Assembly (NCBI RefSeq): GCF_013204795.1
Contig: NZ_JABMKW010000008.1
Location: 124,001-188,000, forward strand
DNA from: Pedobacter panaciterrae
GTDB taxonomy: Bacteria; Bacteroidota; Bacteroidia; Sphingobacteriales; Sphingobacteriaceae
DNA: 64,000 nucleotides
Direction: 5' to 3'
Both the position numbers and the translations under genes were made by a program. Of the stretch, positions 1 through 9,964 are shown one piece after another; within the stretch, counting starts at the first letter, position 1, and each line of letters begins with the position of its first letter. The notes under the pieces were generated by a model, which saw only the letters and a program-made list of their open reading frames with translations, did no database searches and had not been told where the DNA came from.

Positions 1-2365
1 GTCCGTTTTGGGTAAGTACACTTTTTACGCGTTTCATTGTAGTTCTGTCGAAAGCTACATCATCCAGATAGAGCCCGTCTATGCCAACATTATTAACCAG
101 CCAGTTCATGCCTTCAACATAATAGTTGTGCCAGCGGCTCATTCCACTGTTCACAACAGCTGCATCTTTTATTTCGGGTACATACCATGCCGCTATGTAA
201 TCTTCGCCAAGGTGTTCCTGTAACCAGGAATAGCCACCGCCTTTACCTGGCGAGTAAATTTCGTGACCCAAGCTGCGCAATGGGAATGTCTCGTAAGCAC
301 TGTTCGATAACTCGCGGACCGTATTGTAAATTTTAACCTTAAGCCCCTTTGAATGTGCTTCATCAATATAGGTTTTCATTTCCTTGTGGGCAATAAAAGG
401 GTAATTGATGAATGGATTAATAGGCGTAGCATGGTGTATGTTTATTAGTGTTGCACCTGTTGCTTTAATGGTGTCCAGATTGTTGTATTTATGATAAAAG
501 CGGTTGCTCCACTGAAAGTCGGTATTGATTGGGTGGAAAGGAGTGATTAGTAAAGTGAAGTTGTAATATAACGTATCGCCCTTTTTCATCAGGCGTTCTC
601 CGCTGTAATTGTCGGCCAGAATGGCCTGTCCTTTTTTAGCGATTTTAATACCGCCTTTACCTTCGTTGCCCCATGATGTTGGCAATAGCAAAGGTTTCTG
701 TAAATAGAAGTTTGTATTTAAAGGACGTACATAATGATTGTCTCTTAGTGAATATTGTAAACCTGCATTTACATCGCCTATCCAGGCGCCATCCTGGTTT
801 TTGTTGGCTACATCCCATTTCCAGTTTAAGGAATCCGGGCGATAACCACCTTTCTGACCAAGGCCCATCATGTATTTAGCAGCGGTTGGGGTGAAGGGAA
901 GATGCAAGCTGATGTTGCTCAGTTTAATATCATTTACAGCGATGAATTTAACTGTATACGATACAAAACCATCAAATTCAAGTGAGGCATTTACCTCCAT
1001 GTTTAAACTGTCGGATGTGCTTTTTGAAGTCCACTTTGCAATGCCCGGCTGCTTATCTGTAAAGGTAATTTCGGAAGTTTTAAATTTAATATCTTTATGG
1101 TTTGGTCTAGTTACATGAAAATGAACAGGCTCGGTAAGGATGTTTTTTGGAGTGGCCGATAATTCTGTCATCTCCGGTGTAAAGAATGTTTGTATCTGAG
1201 CAGGTAAGCCGTCCTGATTTATGGTGAACTTTCTGCCCAGCAGAGAAATGGTTTTGTCGTTTATAACAAGAGGAATGTAAGGAGCAATAACCTCATTTTT
1301 CTCTGCCATGGTTGAATTTAACCATTTAAGTCGGGTTTGTTTTTGCGGTTCATTTATACCTCCATCTGCCAGGACAGTGTTGTTTACTGTTAGCACAATC
1401 CGGATAATTGTACTGGCCGAGCCTTTGGCGCTAACAGTTGCTGTACCTGTATAAATACCTGCGCTAATGTCTTTAGGGATATCAGCAAGTATCCATAAGG
1501 CCTGAACTTTGTTTTTGGCTACGTTTACAGTTTTATGTAACGGGCTGCCGTCCCAGTTAACGCCATCGGTATTTAAACATGAAAAAGCTTTTGCAGAAAT
1601 GGATTTGCCTGCTTTATTTTTTAGATCGCTGAAGGTAACTTTAACATCATTAATATCTTTTTTTACCGGATAAATACCGAGCTGATAGGTGTAGTTTTCT
1701 CCTTTAGATGCTGTTCCGGAGAAAGCGTTCTTTAATCCTTTTGTGATCCATAACTGAGGCAGATCGTCCTGCATTTTTATAGGATTAACCCTGTCTTCAG
1801 TAAAAACAAGATAGTCTTTTTGTGGATGTTGTTTAATCAGGTTTTTAGTTTCTGCTGCGGTAGCAATTACTTCCATAGGGTAGAAACTGCTCATTGCATT
1901 AATTGCCTCTATGCGTACAAGTTTGGCAGGTACAGCGTTTGCGGTTGATTTTGGCCACTGACTCTCAGCCGTCGGAGCCTTTCTATACTGAGCATTTGGG
2001 TAATTTGAACGTCCTTCTACCTGGTACGGCATGTAGTAAACATAATAAGTGCCGGCTCCTGAGGTTGGCTCAAAATAGATGGTCCCTTGTTCTCTGCTGA
2101 TGTTTGCCGCCTTTACATCTGTGATTCTGCTGTTGGTTTTTGCATCAACCACCCAAATATCCTTAAGCTCGGGATGGGTGTCTCTTCTTCGCCATTCGAT
2201 AGTTGCTTTTGCTACATTTCCAGCTGCGCTTACCGTTAGTACAGCTCTATGGTTCCCCAGAGAGTCGGGATTCCAACTGTCGTTTCCGGTACCGTATTTA
2301 ATTTGTTGAGCGCTAACTCCTGTAATCAGGAATAAGATGAAAATGAGTACTAAAGATGGTTTCAT
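1..2365 (-). CDS. Secreted GH123/DUF6067-like glycoside hydrolase (3' end outside window)
   Basis: The frame runs leftward from the ATG at 2365 without a stop to the window edge, giving about 788 residues of an incomplete protein. It begins with a signal peptide (MKPSLVLIF...GVSAQ). The middle part looks like beta-sandwich domains. The later part looks like a TIM-barrel glycosidase, with a stretch around YPFIAHKEMK, NTVRELS and finally DGLYLDDVAFDR near the edge. I recognise this as the Bacteroidota group annotated as glycoside hydrolase domain/DUF6067 (GH123-like), but the substrate is unknown. It is divergent from the PLP enzyme at 2499, with 133 bp between the starts. The family call is from memory of the motifs, not from a search. 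Confidence 0.6.
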   Translation of the reverse strand, partial: MKPSLVLIFILFLITGVSAQQIKYGTGNDSWNPDSLGNHRAVLTVSAAGNVAKATIEWRRRDTHPELKDIWVVDAKTNSRITDVKAANISREQGTIYFEPTSGAGTYYVYYMPYQVEGRSNYPNAQYRKAPTAESQWPKSTANAVPAKLVRIEAINAMSSFYPMEVIATAAETKNLIKQHPQKDYLVFTEDRVNPIKMQDDLPQLWITKGLKNAFSGTASKGENYTYQLGIYPVKKDINDVKVTFSDLKNKAGKSISAKAFSCLNTDGVNWDGSPLHKTVNVAKNKVQALWILADIPKDISAGIYTGTATVSAKGSASTIIRIVLTVNNTVLADGGINEPQKQTRLKWLNSTMAEKNEVIAPYIPLVINDKTISLLGRKFTINQDGLPAQIQTFFTPEMTELSATPKNILTEPVHFHVTRPNHKDIKFKTSEITFTDKQPGIAKWTSKSTSDSLNMEVNASLEFDGFVSYTVKFIAVNDIKLSNISLHLPFTPTAAKYMMGLGQKGGYRPDSLNWKWDVANKNQDGAWIGDVNAGLQYSLRDNHYVRPLNTNFYLQKPLLLPTSWGNEGKGGIKIAKKGQAILADNYSGERLMKKGDTLYYNFTLLITPFHPINTDFQWSNRFYHKYNNLDTIKATGATLINIHHATPINPFINYPFIAHKEMKTYIDEAHSKGLKVKIYNTVRELSNSAYETFPLRSLGHEIYSPGKGGGYSWLQEHLGEDYIAAWYVPEIKDAAVVNSGMSRWHNYYVEGMNWLVNNVGIDGLYLDDVAFDRTTMKRVKSVLTQNG

Positions 2366-2498
2366 TGTGTGTTTTAGATTTAATGGTAAAAGTAACCATT
2401 CTGTTAATAGACTGGTAATATTTCAGATTTCCTATGCAAAACGTCTTTTTTTTAAAATAAAAGATGGAAGTTTGTTTTCTTGAATAAATTAAGTTTAA

Positions 2499-3746
2499 AT
2501 GAGCGATAAAAAAGGATTTACAACCACCATACTTCATTCAGACCGTCTTTTGAAACCAGAATTCGGTGCATTACATCAACCTGTTCATAACGCAGTAACC
2601 TGGGGATACGATGATGTCCAGGGCTTGGTAAATGTTTTTCAAAACAAAACAAAGGGTTATGCTTATTCCCGTCAGGGCAATCCAACAACAACTGCACTTG
2701 AGCATAAAGTAACACAAATGGAACAGGGTCTTGCTACTGTTTCTTTTGCTACCGGAATGGCTGCCATTTCTTCTACCATACTGGCTTTAATAAAAGCAGG
2801 CGACCATATTATTGCAAGTTCATACCTTTTTGGTAATACCAGAAGTATTATGCAGACATATATGGAGATGGGCCTGAGCATCTCTTTTGTTGATGCAACT
2901 GATGTTCAGAATATTAAAAATGCCTATCAGGAAAATACCAGAATGGTATTTGTAGAAACCATTGCAAACCCTGCTACCCAAATATCAGATCTAGGTGCTA
3001 TAGGTGATTTTTGTGAAGACAAAAAATTGATCTATGTAGTAGATAATACAATGACATCACCTTACTTGTTCCGTCCGGTTGCAGTAAAGGCTAGTCTTAT
3101 CATTAACTCTTTAACAAAATATATTGGCGGTCATGGTAATGCATTAGGTGGAAGTGTAACTGATACGGGCTTATTCGATTGGCTTAGCTTTCCTAACATT
3201 GCACCAATAATCCGCGAGCAGATCCGTCCGGAAATGCAGGGAATGACGCAAATAAGAAAAAGAGGTTTACGTGATGGTGGTGGCACGCTTGCTCCTGAAG
3301 CAGCGCATAGTATTTCTGTGGGTTCTGAAACTATTGCTTTAAGGCTTGAACGTGCTTGCAGTAACGCGGCTACACTTGCAGAATTTCTTGATAAGCATCC
3401 TTTAATCAGTAAAGTTTATTATCCTGGATTGAAAAGTCACCCTCAGCATGAACTTGCTTCAAGCTTGTTCCATCGCTATGGCGGATTACTGAGTTTTGCA
3501 CTAGTTGATGGCATCGATTGCTTTAAGTTCCTGAATGAGCTTAAACTGGTTATCAAATCAAGCAACCTTGGTGATACCCGTACACTTGCAATTCCCGTTG
3601 CTCATACCATATTCTTCGAATTAGGTAAAGAAAGACGTGATGAAATGGGAATCCCTGATTCTATGGTTAGATTGTCTGTAGGTATTGAAGATATAGAGGA
3701 TCTTATTGGGGATTTCAGCGCTGCTTTTGAGGCTGTTTCCAATTAA
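2499..3746 (+). CDS. PLP-dependent Cys/Met metabolism enzyme (cystathionine gamma-synthase / O-acetylhomoserine sulfhydrylase family)
   Basis: A 415-residue cytosolic fold-type I PLP enzyme, normal length for the family. Visible hallmarks are YSRQGNPTTTALE near residues 56-68, the cofactor aspartate in VVDNTM (D182), and the Schiff-base lysine in NSLTKYIGGHGNALGG (K207). The C-terminal half has the usual VYYPGLKSHPQH and VRLSVGIED segments. The family makes or breaks C-S bonds of cystathionine, homocysteine or methionine. Sequence alone does not say whether this is MetB, MetY, MetC or a gamma-lyase. The stop is 21 bp before the start of a TonB-dependent receptor, so the two are probably co-transcribed, which would couple sulfur amino acid chemistry to an uptake receptor. 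The ATG at 2499 is the obvious start. Confidence 0.85.
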   Translation: MSDKKGFTTTILHSDRLLKPEFGALHQPVHNAVTWGYDDVQGLVNVFQNKTKGYAYSRQGNPTTTALEHKVTQMEQGLATVSFATGMAAISSTILALIKAGDHIIASSYLFGNTRSIMQTYMEMGLSISFVDATDVQNIKNAYQENTRMVFVETIANPATQISDLGAIGDFCEDKKLIYVVDNTMTSPYLFRPVAVKASLIINSLTKYIGGHGNALGGSVTDTGLFDWLSFPNIAPIIREQIRPEMQGMTQIRKRGLRDGGGTLAPEAAHSISVGSETIALRLERACSNAATLAEFLDKHPLISKVYYPGLKSHPQHELASSLFHRYGGLLSFALVDGIDCFKFLNELKLVIKSSNLGDTRTLAIPVAHTIFFELGKERRDEMGIPDSMVRLSVGIEDIEDLIGDFSAAFEAVSN

Positions 3747-3767
3747 TAATTGTACAAAAGAAATAGA

Positions 3768-6122
3768 ATGAATAGAATAATAGCGTGCTTGTGTTTAAGC
3801 ATTTTCATCTGTTTTGCAGCGAGTGCACAACAGAATAAGATTTCAGGAACGGTTAAAGACGCTAAGGGAGTTCCTGTTGATGCAGTAACGGTACAGGTAT
3901 TAAATAAAAATTTAAGTACAGTTACAGATTTGACAGGTGCTTTTGAACTTGTTAATGTTCCCTCGGGCAAAGTAAGTTTAAGGTTCAGCGCGGTGGGTTA
4001 TGCAGCAATAAATAAACTGGTAACCGATGATAACAGGAGCCTGAATATTACTTTAGAAGATGCCGGGTTGAAGTTGGATGAAGTAATTGTTTCTGCACAG
4101 AAAACTGAAGAAAATGTTCAGAATATACCTTCCAGTATATCTGTTTTTTCATCAGCAAAAGTGAATGATTACAGGATACAGAACACCAGAGATTTGTCGG
4201 CTATTGTTCCAAATCTTTATAGCAGTAACCCTGGTGATGGAAGGAATGTAACCTCAATAAGAGGTATTACTACAACTTCTTACGATCCGGCGGTAGCTAC
4301 ATATATTGATGGTGTAAATCAATTTGGATTGGATACATACATTTCTTCTCTGTTTGATTTAGAACGGATAGAAGTATTGCGTGGCCCTCAGGGCACTTTG
4401 TATGGCAGAAATGCAATGGGTGGGGTAATTAACATTATCACCAAAAAGCCCGCAAATTATACAACTGGTTTTGCAGGTGTTGATTTCGGGAATTATGGTC
4501 AGCAGCGTTATAGCGCAGGTATCAGAACTGCTCTAATTAAGGATAAGTTGTTTTTTGGTGCAGCAGGTCTGGTTAACAGGCAAAGTGGATTTTATACCAA
4601 TGAGTTTAACAATAAAAAATATGATCGTTTACATGGCTACCTGGGAAATTATTATCTGAAATTTCAGGGCAGTTCAAAGTTTGATTTAACTTTAAATGTA
4701 AAACATAATGAGAACCGTAATGACGGAACATTTCCATTAGTGGCTTCTGTTGAGGATGCATTAAGTAGCCCTTTTAAAGTAAACCAGAATACGTTAACAA
4801 AGATGTTTGATAACTTGTTTAACGCTTCATTGTCTGCAAATTATGCTGGTGATGGTTTTAATTTTACTTCTCAAAGTGCTTATCAGTCTAACTACAGGTA
4901 TTATGATAAACCCATAGACAGTGATTTTTCACCGATCGATGGAATTTCTCTTATTAATAACTATGGTAAGGACTGGAATAAAATACAGGTTTTAACTCAG
5001 GAGTTCAAGTTCAGTTCTCCTTCATCGTCTACTTCAAAGCTTAAATGGGTAGGAGGCGTGTATGGCTTCTATCAGAAAAACCCGGTAAAACAAGGCTTGT
5101 CTTTTGGTGAAGATGCGGAAATGGTAGGGTCTATGCCTGGTCTTAATATCATAAGTATTAACAAAGGGAAGGGCTTTGGCTTAGCTGCTTTTGGGCAGGT
5201 TAGCTATGCAATAACAGATGAGTTGTCGGCCACTGCCGGTTTACGTTATGATTATGAGCATAAAAAGCAAGGGGTATATGGAGAGATGTTAATGCCTGGC
5301 GAGACGCAGCCTATAGTTGAACAAAAAGATACCAGCGCAACTGCTACTTTCAACGCATTATCTCCTAAAGTTAGTCTTGCTTATTTGTTTGTGGCTGACC
5401 ATAGCCTTTATGCAACTTACAGCAGAGGTTTTCGTGCTGGCGGTCTTACACAAATCGGTTCCGACAGAACTGCAAGACCTTTAGTGGCCTACAAACCAGA
5501 ATATGGTAATAATCTGGAGTTTGGATCTAAAAATACCTTTTTCGATCAACGCTTAAGCGTTAATGTTGCCGCTTTTTATGTTAGACTTACAGATGCACAA
5601 ATACCTGTACTGATCTTGCCAGATGCAATAACAATAACCAGAAATGCAGGAAAATTAAGTAGTAAAGGTGTTGAGGTTGAACTTTCGGCCAGACCTGTTA
5701 AAGGACTAAGCGTTGATTATAACTTTGGCTATACTGATGCAAAATATAAATCATTGAGTTTGCCGGTAGATAAGGCGGTTGTGAATTTTGATGGCAACAA
5801 ACAGATCTACACACCGGAAATGACTTCTATGCTTGCATTGCAGTACGGCTATCAAATTGAAAACCTTAATAAGCTGAATTTGATTGCACGAGGTGAGTGG
5901 GCGTATACAGGAGATCAATTTTTTGATCTTCAAAACCGGTTTGAGCAAAAAGGCTATCATCTGTTCAATGCAAAAATTGGTGTTTCTAATAAGAGATTTG
6001 ACGTGTTTTTCTGGGGAAGAAATTTGAGTGATAAAACCTATGTAGATTATGTTTATGATTTCGGTGCTGCCCATTTGGGTAATCCGAAAACATATGGAAT
6101 TTCACTGGCAGGAAGGTTTTAA
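3768..6122 (+). CDS. TonB-dependent outer membrane receptor
   Basis: Outer-membrane gated channel of 784 residues. It has a signal peptide ending in AASAQ, a CarboxypepD_reg-like beta-sandwich (ISGTVKDAKGVPVDAVTV), then a plug domain with LDEVIVSAQKTEENVQNIPSS, IRGITT and EVLRGPQGTLYGRNAMGGVINI, and a 22-strand-type barrel ending in Phe (SLAGRF). The plug resembles siderophore/vitamin-type receptors more than SusC, and no SusD partner follows. A longer frame starting at a TTG (3750) is possible, but the ATG at 3768 directly precedes a normal signal peptide and is preferred. It follows the PLP enzyme by 21 bp, so a sulfur compound is one possible ligand; this is inference. The gene ends before a large inverted repeat that may terminate transcription. 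Confidence 0.88.
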   Translation: MNRIIACLCLSIFICFAASAQQNKISGTVKDAKGVPVDAVTVQVLNKNLSTVTDLTGAFELVNVPSGKVSLRFSAVGYAAINKLVTDDNRSLNITLEDAGLKLDEVIVSAQKTEENVQNIPSSISVFSSAKVNDYRIQNTRDLSAIVPNLYSSNPGDGRNVTSIRGITTTSYDPAVATYIDGVNQFGLDTYISSLFDLERIEVLRGPQGTLYGRNAMGGVINIITKKPANYTTGFAGVDFGNYGQQRYSAGIRTALIKDKLFFGAAGLVNRQSGFYTNEFNNKKYDRLHGYLGNYYLKFQGSSKFDLTLNVKHNENRNDGTFPLVASVEDALSSPFKVNQNTLTKMFDNLFNASLSANYAGDGFNFTSQSAYQSNYRYYDKPIDSDFSPIDGISLINNYGKDWNKIQVLTQEFKFSSPSSSTSKLKWVGGVYGFYQKNPVKQGLSFGEDAEMVGSMPGLNIISINKGKGFGLAAFGQVSYAITDELSATAGLRYDYEHKKQGVYGEMLMPGETQPIVEQKDTSATATFNALSPKVSLAYLFVADHSLYATYSRGFRAGGLTQIGSDRTARPLVAYKPEYGNNLEFGSKNTFFDQRLSVNVAAFYVRLTDAQIPVLILPDAITITRNAGKLSSKGVEVELSARPVKGLSVDYNFGYTDAKYKSLSLPVDKAVVNFDGNKQIYTPEMTSMLALQYGYQIENLNKLNLIARGEWAYTGDQFFDLQNRFEQKGYHLFNAKIGVSNKRFDVFFWGRNLSDKTYVDYVYDFGAAHLGNPKTYGISLAGRF

Positions 6123-6148
6123 AGGTGATTCTTAAGTGACCGTCCAGG

Positions 6149-6237
6149 CGCTGTCGTCATCTCGAACGCATGTGAGAGATCTCTTGAATCATGTTTAAAC
6201 AAGAGATCTCTCACATGCGTTCGAGATGACGACAGCG
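6149..6237. repeat. Perfect 38-bp inverted repeat with 13-nt loop between convergent genes
   Basis: Arms 6149-6186 and 6200-6237 are exact reverse complements, with loop 6187-6199. The outer flanks keep partial complementarity. The core reads GTCATCTCGAACGCATGTGA followed by GAGATCTC. This type of palindrome recurs between genes in many Bacteroidota genomes, as far as I recall. It sits between the receptor stop (6122) and the convergent gene ending at 6257, so it could terminate both transcripts. It lacks a clear T-tract, so it may instead be a dispersed REP-like element. Confidence 0.8.
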
Positions 6238-6256
6238 TTTCAGACGATCGCCTAAA

Positions 6257-8863
6257 TTATTTCTTTTGCTGAGAAAGGAAAGTAACAAGTGAAGCAAGTT
6301 CATCGTACGACAATGAATTGGCTAAACCCGCTGGCATCATAGATGAATCCATTTCTTTGCGCGATAAGATATCGCTTGCTTTAATAGTGAAAACTTCACC
6401 GGCAATATTACGCATCACAACCTTAGCAGCTGTTTCTTCAGTAATAAAGCCCATATAAGTTTTATCTCCCTTAGCAGAGATCATCACTGTAGCAAATCCT
6501 TGCGAAATTGAAGCACTTGGTTTAAGGATAGACTCAGCAATTTGCTCACGATTCATAATAGAACCGATTTGGCCCATAAATGGTCCTTTCATTTTTTCGC
6601 CTTTGCTGATGCTATGGCAGGCAATACATCCCTGACGGGTAAATAATGCTTTACCTTTAACCGCGTCACCTTCTAATTTATTGATGGCCAATAAAACATC
6701 CTCAATAGATGATTTACCAACCTGGCCTTTTTGATTCTTAATCTTTTCAAGATCTACTTTAGGCTCTTCGGTAGCAGCAACTTTTTCTTCGGTAGCAAAT
6801 GCAGCGATATCCATACGATTGCGGGAATCTAAGTCTGCGAAAAATTGCTTGCCGCTGGCACCTTTTTTCTCTGATTCTCCTACAAGGAATTTCTCTATGG
6901 CCGGAGAACCTTCCCATAATACTGCTTTATAGTATGGACCGTGAGAATCTGGTCTTGTACCCCACCACCATGACGCATCATAAGCATCTTCTTTCTTATA
7001 AAGTCGAGCCAATGTTGTCAGGATTTGTGTTTTAAACTTTTCGTCATTCGATTTCTGATACGCATCAATTAATGCATTAACCGCTTTTTGATCATGCATA
7101 TAACGTAAAGCCCACAATGCAAGCGTTGAATTTTCACCATTAATTGCTGCTATAGTAGCATCCACAGCTTTAAGGTTTATTAATGCCTGTACAGCTAAGT
7201 GAGGTTGAACAATAGCGGGATTAGGAGTAGCATGAGGACCCTCTACATCTTTAGCAGGTTCTACAAATGATGCAGGAACTTTGGTTTGTAATAGGGCAGT
7301 GGCAGTTTCTACATGTCCTAAACGACCTAGTCCTATTGCAGCAACAGCTTGAACACGTGGAGAAGGATCTTTAAGTCCCTCTAAAAACGGCTCAGTTGGA
7401 ACATTTTGTAAGTTGTTTTTGCGATCTGCAAGTGTTTTCAATGCGAACTCTCTCATCGCATCTTCTTTTGTAAATGCTAATAAAGCAGGGATTCCATCAA
7501 CACCAGCAGCTTGTGCATAAGTGTAAATACCAGCAACACGTGCATATAAAGGAAATTTTTTGTCGGAAGCAATTTTTAAAGCAGCTGCAGTAGCTTGTTT
7601 GTTCGAACGGTTAATCAGCTCCTGCGAAGCAGCTAAACGGGCTACTGCACTGGCTGATTTAAGCAATTCTGCTAATTGTTTAACAGAGGCTTTTTCAACA
7701 TTTGGGAATGCTTTATATGTCCAGTTGTTTGGTACTGCACGAACTACATAACCTTTACTTGGGCTACCAGAATAACCTGCGCCATCCCATGCAGAAAGGT
7801 AAAGTCTGCCCGATCCGTCAACATCTAAATCTGTGATTTGAGGAAGTTTAATAAACTCTTCTTCTTTTTGGGTGAAAGTAGGCCCATCAGGTGTAACTCT
7901 ATGGATATAGAGCATGCTTCTTCCCCAATCAGCCATCATTGGAACGTTGTTGTATTTTTCAGGCCAGGTTGGTTCGCTCATAAATAAAGCGCCGGTACCT
8001 GAACCTCCACCAACATCTACTAATGCCGGTAATATTTCATCAGTAAAGTGTTGAAACAAAACAGGATATCCATATTCTCCAGATTGGATAAAATGCGAAA
8101 AGCGAACATTCCATCCACCACCATCATTGGTGTTTTCTCTTGTGAAAACATTCATGTACGGATCAATAGCCACATCATAAACGTTACGCGTTCCATGAAT
8201 AAATATTTCCATTTCGGTGCCATCAGGGCGCACGCGGACAATACCACCACCAAGCATGGTTAGTTTTTTGCCAGAACGATCTACTGCATTATGAAATCCA
8301 AAATCACCAACAGAAATGTAAATCCAACCATCTATACCCATTCTGATTCCATTTGTAGCGTGGTCTGTTCCACGTTCCTGAATGTATTTAGTATTACTAA
8401 GGTTTTCAATTAGAGGTTTTGCAGGACCATCAGCCTTTCCGTCACCATCTTTATCTTCAAAAACTACCAGCGCCATTCCTGTAGCTTTACCAGTTTCTTT
8501 AGAGAAGGTTGTGTGTAATACAAAGACCTTATCGCCTTGCACGATAATACCACGAGGGTTATCAACCATTGCAAATTCTACATGCTGGTCCATTTTACCA
8601 TCGTTGTCTTTATCAACAAGTTTAAGGATACGGCCTTTGCCCGGATCTTTTCCTAATGATCCGATCATATCAACACCTACAAAAACTTCGCCTGTTGCAG
8701 CAACAGCCAGACAAGCGGGACTTGGTGTAACATCAGGGCCGGCAAACGGCGTAATTGTTAATTCAGGAGGGTCAAAAGAGGTGGTTTTTGGTTCGCCCAC
8801 GAAGCTTTTTATTCCCAGGAATAGTATCAGGGAATAAATAAGGCTTAAAGAAAATTTAATCAT
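6257..8863 (-). CDS. Secreted propeller/HEAT/cytochrome c protein (membrane-bound dehydrogenase type)
   Basis: An 868-residue exported protein. Order of parts: signal peptide; a beta-propeller resembling sugar/sorbosone dehydrogenases (TPSPACLAVAATGEVFVG, GTDHATNGIRMGIDGWIYISVGD, SGRLYLSAWDGAG); HEAT-like helical repeats in the middle (ASAVARLAASQELINR, PSPRVQAVAAIGLGRLGH); and a C-terminal c-type heme domain with CIACH (C746, C749, H750) and methionines downstream that could be the axial ligand. This layout matches the Planctomycetes/Verrucomicrobia-type putative membrane-bound dehydrogenase with heme domain, also found in Bacteroidota. The substrate is unknown; it may oxidise a sugar derivative and pass electrons to the heme. 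It lies 34 bp after a DUF1080 lipoprotein gene on the same strand, so an operon is likely. Confidence 0.8.
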   Translation of the reverse strand: MIKFSLSLIYSLILFLGIKSFVGEPKTTSFDPPELTITPFAGPDVTPSPACLAVAATGEVFVGVDMIGSLGKDPGKGRILKLVDKDNDGKMDQHVEFAMVDNPRGIIVQGDKVFVLHTTFSKETGKATGMALVVFEDKDGDGKADGPAKPLIENLSNTKYIQERGTDHATNGIRMGIDGWIYISVGDFGFHNAVDRSGKKLTMLGGGIVRVRPDGTEMEIFIHGTRNVYDVAIDPYMNVFTRENTNDGGGWNVRFSHFIQSGEYGYPVLFQHFTDEILPALVDVGGGSGTGALFMSEPTWPEKYNNVPMMADWGRSMLYIHRVTPDGPTFTQKEEEFIKLPQITDLDVDGSGRLYLSAWDGAGYSGSPSKGYVVRAVPNNWTYKAFPNVEKASVKQLAELLKSASAVARLAASQELINRSNKQATAAALKIASDKKFPLYARVAGIYTYAQAAGVDGIPALLAFTKEDAMREFALKTLADRKNNLQNVPTEPFLEGLKDPSPRVQAVAAIGLGRLGHVETATALLQTKVPASFVEPAKDVEGPHATPNPAIVQPHLAVQALINLKAVDATIAAINGENSTLALWALRYMHDQKAVNALIDAYQKSNDEKFKTQILTTLARLYKKEDAYDASWWWGTRPDSHGPYYKAVLWEGSPAIEKFLVGESEKKGASGKQFFADLDSRNRMDIAAFATEEKVAATEEPKVDLEKIKNQKGQVGKSSIEDVLLAINKLEGDAVKGKALFTRQGCIACHSISKGEKMKGPFMGQIGSIMNREQIAESILKPSASISQGFATVMISAKGDKTYMGFITEETAAKVVMRNIAGEVFTIKASDILSRKEMDSSMMPAGLANSLSYDELASLVTFLSQQKK

Positions 8864-8897
8864 TTGTGTATTCTATTAAGTGTTTAACGTAAGTGTG

Positions 8898-9755
8898 TTA
8901 TTGTTTTGCTACTCTTTTTTCTGCCATTAGTTTTTGAACCACTTCCTGTAATTTAGCAGGGCTCTTGGCATACTTTTCTAAATTGATGATTTCAACTTTT
9001 CTGAAATCTACCGGATGGCTTTCGCTTTGTAATGAAATAGAACCGCCTTTTAAAAGCTGGCCCTCTGCAGCACCGCCAACAGGGTCTAACTGTGGTCTGG
9101 TGTAGCGTAATACCTCTTCGCCATTCACATAGTGAACCACTAAAGAGTCTGCAAGTACAAGAACTTCAACGCGTACCCATTGATCGCCATTGAAAGTTTT
9201 TGAGTTAGATTCAATACAATGGGTTTTGATCACTTTGCCGTCTTTTACAAATTGAGTACCAGGGGTACATAGGTTTGCAGTTGAGCGTTCGCCATTGCCA
9301 GCGCCGCCCAATAGCTGAACTTCTATAGAGTTAGGGAAATCCTGATCTTTTTTCATCGTAGCAGGATCCTGACCATGGATCATGATGCCGCTGTTGCGGT
9401 ATGCCCATCCCGGACCGCCTTTTACTTGATCTCCAACAAAACGATACTCTACTCCTATAAGATAATATGAGTAAGGTTTTTTGTAAAACAGGTGACCATA
9501 TTGCTCATCAAATTCTGAATATTTGTCATATCTAACCTGAATGTTTCCGTCTTTAACACTAAAAGTATTTCCGTAATTGTCATTCAGATCATGCTTTCTT
9601 ATTTTTACATCCCAGCCATTTAAGTCCTTTCCATCGAACATTTGTTCCCATTTTGGGCTTGGTGAGGATTGCTTAACTGAGCAGCCAAAGAAAATCAGGG
9701 GTAAACTCAGGGCAATTGCTACCCTGAACATTGTAGAAATGAAGTTTTGTTTCAT
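8898..9755 (-). CDS. DUF1080 (3-keto-disaccharide hydrolase type) lipoprotein
   Basis: A 285-residue lipoprotein with lipobox FFGC near residue 25. The mature part shows the DUF1080 jelly-roll signature: WEQMFDGKDLNGWDVKI at the start, GPGWAYRNSGIMIHGQDP in the middle, and SIEVQLLGGAGNGERST. Proteins of this domain include concanavalin-like hydrolases acting on 3-keto-glycosides. It is first in a leftward pair with the propeller/cytochrome protein. A possible reading, as inference, is that the dehydrogenase oxidises a sugar at C3 and this protein handles the keto product. A near-consensus -7 element (TAAGTTTA on the minus strand, 9793-9786) lies about 30 bp upstream of the start. Confidence 0.85.
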   Translation of the reverse strand: MKQNFISTMFRVAIALSLPLIFFGCSVKQSSPSPKWEQMFDGKDLNGWDVKIRKHDLNDNYGNTFSVKDGNIQVRYDKYSEFDEQYGHLFYKKPYSYYLIGVEYRFVGDQVKGGPGWAYRNSGIMIHGQDPATMKKDQDFPNSIEVQLLGGAGNGERSTANLCTPGTQFVKDGKVIKTHCIESNSKTFNGDQWVRVEVLVLADSLVVHYVNGEEVLRYTRPQLDPVGGAAEGQLLKGGSISLQSESHPVDFRKVEIINLEKYAKSPAKLQEVVQKLMAEKRVAKQ

Positions 9756-9964
9756 TATTGTGGTTTATGTGTAGGTTTTTCATTGTAAACTTAGGAATAA
9801 TCTTTTTTAGATAAAGCCACTTTGTTGTTTCGACCTGTTTTTTTATTAAATTTTTTCAGTCTCCTAGGGTTTTGGGGCTATTATGTTCATCATGTTACAA
9901 TTACAATATTGCAGCGCCTATCTTTTTTTTATACTTTGGGCCTCTTAACCGAACCTAACCTATT

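Noticed and set aside
5751..6074. A 107-codon minus-strand gene inside the TonB receptor
   Set aside because: It lies fully inside a well-supported coding region, with no motif or promoter, and is explained as an antisense frame.
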